Translations under genes and position numbers: made by a program
The notes under the pieces: model-generated
The model's database searches: none
What the model was told of the DNA's origin: nothing
The model's input: the letters and a program-made list of their open reading frames with translations, nothing else
Shown here: positions 21,156 through 24,894 of the stretch, in pieces
How the letters are laid out: each line of letters begins with the position of its first letter
How positions within the stretch are numbered: the stretch's first letter is position 1
NCBI RefSeq assembly: GCF_026151205.1
Contig: NW_026971873.1
Location: forward strand, 1-24,894
Direction: 5' to 3'
DNA: 24,894 nucleotides
Source of the DNA: Bolinopsis microptera
Taxonomy: Eukaryota > Ctenophora > Tentaculata > Lobata > Bolinopsidae

Positions 21156-21743
21156 CGTTACCAGAGCATGTTTGCCGTTTCCCACTCATTAGACCAGGTG
21201 AGCTCACATGCTTGTGAATGTGGATGTAAGTATACTATACTGTAGTGTATTTCTAATTACCCCCTATAGAAGCTCAGATTTATTTTCTGACAGAAAGCTA
21301 GAAATTATCAAAATTGTCATAAACTCATTTTAATGACCATTCATGACCTTAAATTGCACGATAAATCGATTACACCTGGATTCTGAACCCAATACAATAA
21401 TGCTTCCTTATGCCTTAAAATCCATGTAATACCAATATGGTCCAGTTTATCTCGTGTTTGTGCAGGTGACTGAAAAAACTCCACAGAAATTCCTTTAATC
21501 TTAACTACCCCTGCAAGGAAAATCCATTAGATAGTTAATATATCATAATAGTGACAAGACTTTGTAGGTTTACAACCTACCAGGCCGCGCGCCGAGTTGG
21601 ACTCGGTATATGGAACAGATATTTTACGAGTATCACCCGTTAAACAAAACTGTGCCAGTTTTAATTTCAGCATTTTGGACTATAATGTTTAAAAAGCACA
21701 TAAAAACTAAATTTGGCGACTTTTAGCTGTTTAAAATTCAAAA
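21156..21743. other. Intergenic stretch, no gene recognised
   Basis: AT-rich unique sequence. Small inverted repeats lie at 21568-21582 (GTAGGTT/AACCTAC) and around 21595-21607 (CCGAG/CTCGG). They do not make a tRNA cloverleaf. I see no exon or repeat family. Confidence 0.4.
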
Positions 21744-21745
21744 TA

Positions 21746-22517
21746 CAGGGTGGGCCAAAAGTCAGTGTGCAAACGTTGGCCTTAATAGCTCAGTCACTGA
21801 GTGCCCAATTGAAATACTTCCTTCTGGTATGACTTAGTACCACCACTGGTTCGAGGAATTTGTCAACTCGACAAATATTCGCGTTCATTTTTTTTCAAAT
21901 GGAGGTTCATTTTCACATTTATTTGATAGTTTGGATAGTCGGATCAAGCTAAATGTTATTGAATTGTGTTTGGCCATTCGAATTACGTTTGTCCTGAAAG
22001 AATTAGAACTGTAGCTTCTCAGATGACCGAGATATGAAGCATAACGAGTTTATTCATTACGTGTGACTGATCAGGTGATTGGTTTACCTAATCACGTGAT
22101 AAGGTGACCCCGTTAACTACCCCGTTAAACATTATGGGAATTGTTAAGGGTGCCCAATTAAGGTGTTGTGTCACGGTGTCACATAATCACCCAGTTAATT
22201 TTGTTAACGAGATACAGAAAGTGCTTGATAACTTCGTCATTTCTAATCCGTTTTGCCTCATGTTTTCAGATCAAATGCAAAATTTGATAATCTACCGTCT
22301 CTAAAAAAATTAGGCGTTCAGCATGTTCAGAGAAAACAATATAGGTGTTTTAATATTGAATGGGCGTAGTCTAAAATATTCGAATTTTCAAATTTTGATG
22401 ACGAAATCCTCGAACCAGTAAGTACAGTTTGCCATTTACAAAGCAATAGCTCTCAAATATAAAACACGGCGGAGGTATAAGACCCAACGTTTGCACACTG
22501 ACTTTTGGCCCACCCTG
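21746..22517. mobile_element. TA-flanked non-autonomous TIR element (mariner/Tc1-like ends), 772 bp
   Basis: The first and last 34 bases are perfect inverted repeats beginning CAGGGTGGGCCAAAAGTCAG (21746-21779 and 22484-22517), flanked by TA on both sides (21744-21745 and 22518-22519). Termini like CAGGGTG-CCAAAAGT with a TA target are typical of the Tc1/mariner superfamily. Every frame is interrupted and no DDE/D catalytic core can be read, so it would need a transposase supplied elsewhere. Identical termini suggest a fairly young insertion. The interior matches 5949-6611. Confidence 0.9.
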
Positions 22518-22519
22518 TA

Positions 22520-23196
22520 TATTTCAGAATTATTCATAGATTATTTGGATTTTGGTCAAAATACTTATTAGCTGTGCCCAAAATTGAAAATGATTAAAAT
22601 TTCATTGATTTGGTAAAATTTTGAGTTTAGATGAAGGGGTTGTACAAAACCCATACTTTGAACTGAAACAACTTTCGCAAAAAACGTTGATTTCTATAAT
22701 AATATATAATTCTATAATAATATAACTTAGGAAAAATTTAGTGTGTATGTCTGTATTCTGGTATTTACTAAAATTTCATTCAGTTCGCGAAGCAATAATG
22801 ATTAATGATTGCTTCCACTAAAACGCTGATCGCTCAAAGAAAATTAATATTGTGCTGTGACATGTGAAAAGAGTCCGAGTGTATGAAAGTCGCCTGGATC
22901 GGTGTATTTTAAAACGCTTATTCCGAATCCCCCCACCCCCCAGGCGAATAGAAGGGCAAAATGCTTTACATTAGGGTTGGCATTAATAATTTGCGCGGCA
23001 CATCGAAGCGGCGAAGTCCTCAAACATCAAAGAATTTAACAATTAGAAATGATTTATTTTGTACTGGGCCGTGCCGCGCATCCAATAATGAGTCTTGCAA
23101 GATGCGCTACTAGGCCTTGCCGAGCTGCAAAGAATTGACATGATCGTCAATTAAGGATTTCATTTTTATTGATTGATGATGTCAACCCATTTAGAT
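22520..23196. other. Intergenic stretch with short inverted repeats, no gene recognised
   Basis: GCGCGGCAC (22993-23001) faces GTGCCGCGC (23071-23079), and GCGCATC (23076-23082) faces GATGCGC (23101-23107), so two alternative stems compete. This is the only CpG-rich patch in an AT-rich region. It does not fit a tRNA or another RNA family I can identify. Confidence 0.4.
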
Positions 23197-23265
23197 CTTA
23201 CTGGGTGGCGCTCAGGTAGGCTTGTCATTCCGCCCAATTTTTATGTTTATGAACATAACCTTGTA
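23197..23265. repeat. Dispersed repeat fragment, copy 2 (partner at 1-90)
   Basis: Collinear with 1-90: TTACTGGG, GGCGCT, TTGTCATTCCGCC-AAT, TTATGAACATAA. It lies next to the truncated end of the retrotransposon but is not clearly part of it. Confidence 0.45.
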
Positions 23266-23334
23266 TTGCATCGTGACCTTCGCCCTGATACACACTATGT
23301 AAAATAACAATGGGTCACAACGTGATACAATAAA

Positions 23335-23361
23335 TGTACACTGTAAACTGTAAAGTGTACA
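23335..23361. repeat. Short perfect inverted repeat TGTACACT/AGTGTACA
   Basis: Eight-base arms separated by 11 nt (GTAAACTGTAA). No downstream gene depends on it as far as I can see. Confidence 0.5.
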
Positions 23362-23480
23362 ACGATATCCATTTATACTAGTCTTTAAAAAAATTGTATT
23401 GTAATAGTGTATTGTAATATGTGCTTGTGGAAATGTTAACAGTATCTACCACGCCCTTGACTGTAAACTAGGCGGATACG

Positions 23481-23621
23481 TTAGCAACTTCCGTCTGATT
23501 GAGTCCAAGAGCTTGTTTCTTGAACCGCCATCAAGAGTATCTCATTTTCGTAGATAAACTTGTCAAGTGTCATATCAGAGTTAGTTGACATCTTTGCTAT
23601 ATTTATTTGGCCAAAGATCAT
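23481..23621 (-). pseudogene. Start of non-LTR retrotransposon ORF2 (endonuclease), truncated
   Basis: From the ATG at 23621, 46 codons read MIFGQINIAK...LDKFIYENEILLMAVQETSS. This matches the first strand and helix of the EEP (APE-like) endonuclease of LINE-type elements: GQINI/A near the start, a D/E-rich middle and the catalytic-region QE(T/P). A TAA follows at 23483-23481. Similar sense continues briefly in frame (IRLVYSQGRGRY) and then is lost. Catalytic residues beyond QE, and all of the reverse transcriptase, are absent. The ATG overlaps the ORF1 stop as ATGA. Confidence 0.75.
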
Positions 23622-24740
23622 AATCTACTGTTGGGTTGTGTGGGTGATTTTGAACATTTGTTTGGTTGCATGTTGAGTTTCATGACAATATTTTGGTATG
23701 TTGAACAATCTCTGTTTGTAGCTACATGGCCAAAGACATCACAATTAATACAGTAGTCTCTTCGGTTACTCTTGCATTGATTGGAATGGTGATTGTCTCC
23801 ACATTTGCTACATGTTGCATGGTTTTGGGTACAAAGTTTAGCAACATGGCCAAACCTGTGACAATTGTAGCATTGGATGATTTCTCCTTCTCGGCTTATA
23901 CTCTTCCGCAGTATAAATTACCTGTCCGAGCTTTTAACCCATTTTCCTAAGCATTTCTCATAGTCTTCCTTAGTCTGAAAGTTGATCTTAAGAGTTTTCA
24001 GAGAAATGTTGTCCCGTGTCACAAATCTTTTTGCCCTAGCTCCTGGATAACACCTTTCCACAGAAATTGTTAGATCACTATCCTGAATGTTTGTGGGTAC
24101 TCCTTTGAGAATGACTGCCAGCTTAGCTTTTCTAAGATCCTGCATTCTGTAGTCATGTTACTGTTTGCAAAGAAATCACCTTTCATGATTCTTCTACTCT
24201 TATTGCATCTTCTTTAGATGTGAGCTCAATCATCAATGATCCACCTTTGGTGACAAATGTCGATTTTATGGCCATATCTTTAAAATATTTATTGAAGTTT
24301 CTCTTAATAGTTGCACTGTTTTTAAGATAATTTCTTGAGAGTCCTCTTGAGACTAGGACTGTCATGGAGTCATTAACAGTGGTTTCTGATGGCTGGTGAA
24401 TGTAGTATTGTTTGCCCTCATATGTTTTATCTTCTGCTATGGTACTGAAAAGATCCAGGTTTGTGTGTCTTGTAGAATCACCTTGATGTCCAATTGCAGT
24501 TCTCTTGAACTCTACTCTGTTCATCTCTTTTAGGATGCTTTTATTTTCCTCGTTATGTTATGCAGTGTGCGAAGTGCTTCATCCATACCACTGTCGGCTT
24601 GTGGGACTGAGGATACTTTGTTAATCAAGGGAACCCCCTTAGCCAACAAATTTCCCATATTCTCCGTTAAATTCGTCTTTAGATATTCAAAGTGTTTCGT
24701 TTCACTCTCTCGTAAGTCTTTCATTCAGCCTTCATTTGGG
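23618..24740 (-). pseudogene. Degenerate ORF1 (gag-like, CCHC zinc knuckles) of a non-LTR retrotransposon
   Basis: Four minus-strand pieces join: 24724-24530 (charged, helix-like), 24524-24183 (with a VNDSMTVLVSRGL strand), 24145-23918 (KLAVILKGVPTNIQDSDL, an RRM-like/pre-C2HC segment) and 23917-23618. The last piece has zinc knuckles CYNCHRFGHVAKLC, CSKCGDNHHSNQC and CINCDVFGHVATNRDC. The pieces lie in different frames at about 24527 and 24165, and a TAA at 23920-23918 lies in frame with the knuckles. There are thus at least two frameshifts and one stop, and no intact ORF1. Upstream, 24894-24741 keeps short coding-like fragments (DQVDVLHRNTLQSALSK), so the element probably runs past the window. 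Architecture fits Jockey/I/CR1-type elements; the clade is not assigned. Confidence 0.82.
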
Positions 24741-24894
24741 ACATAGATCTTTCGATAGAGCAGATTGCAGAGTGTTGCGATGCAATACATCAACTTGGTC
24801 ACTCAGAGTTCTGTTGATGTGGATATTTTGTTCTGAACTACTGTAATTTGAGTACAAATGTCAATGGGTCACATCTTTTACTACAAAAAAGCAT

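Noticed and set aside
21568-21610. tRNA-like fold near 21570-21610
   Set aside because: Two small stems are present, but there is no acceptor stem, anticodon arm spacing or conserved TTCRA loop.
23726-23950. Plus-strand frame resembling a hydrophobic membrane protein
   Set aside because: It is the antisense of the CCHC zinc knuckles of retrotransposon ORF1.

Overview
The window looks like nuclear DNA of an invertebrate animal. It is AT-rich and holds a gene split into many short GT-AG exons, with mobile-element remnants and large non-coding tandem arrays. I see no bacterial operons, no tRNA or rRNA gene and no CRISPR. I cannot name the species or phylum.

One gene can be reconstructed, on the minus strand from 20324 down to 352: a BTB-BACK-Kelch (KLHL-type) protein. 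I could join fourteen exons by hand. Every junction has GT and AG, the phases match throughout, and the total is 1815 nt (604 codons plus TAG), the usual size for this family. BTB and BACK lie in exons 1-7 (20324-18048). The six-bladed Kelch propeller runs from exon 7 to exon 14. Eleven exons sit in about 4.1 kb (16212-20324). A 13.2 kb intron follows, then an isolated 29-nt microexon (2981-3009), then the last two exons (685-797 and 352-507) and an AATAAA signal (297-302).

The giant intron 11 (3010-16211) is mostly a satellite in two arrays of opposite orientation. Array A (about 3372-5948) has roughly 13 diverged units of 184-198 bp. Array B (about 6612-15935) has about 50.5 units, nearly all 184 bp and apparently identical over long runs. 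Between them, at 5949-6611, lies a decayed copy of a TA-flanked terminal-inverted-repeat element; a well-preserved copy of that element lies at 21746-22517. The gene's pre-mRNA would therefore carry a very large self-complementary region. Intron 12 (798-2980) holds 3.7 copies of a 286-bp tandem repeat and a long imperfect hairpin.

Upstream of the gene (20325-24894) are mobile-element remains: a 281-bp hAT-like non-autonomous element with a perfect 8-bp target duplication, the 772-bp TA-flanked element, and on the minus strand the 5' half of a degenerate non-LTR retrotransposon (ORF1 with CCHC zinc knuckles, ATGA overlap, start of an ORF2 endonuclease). The short sequences TCACGTGA and TGACGTCA recur unusually often in and around the gene.
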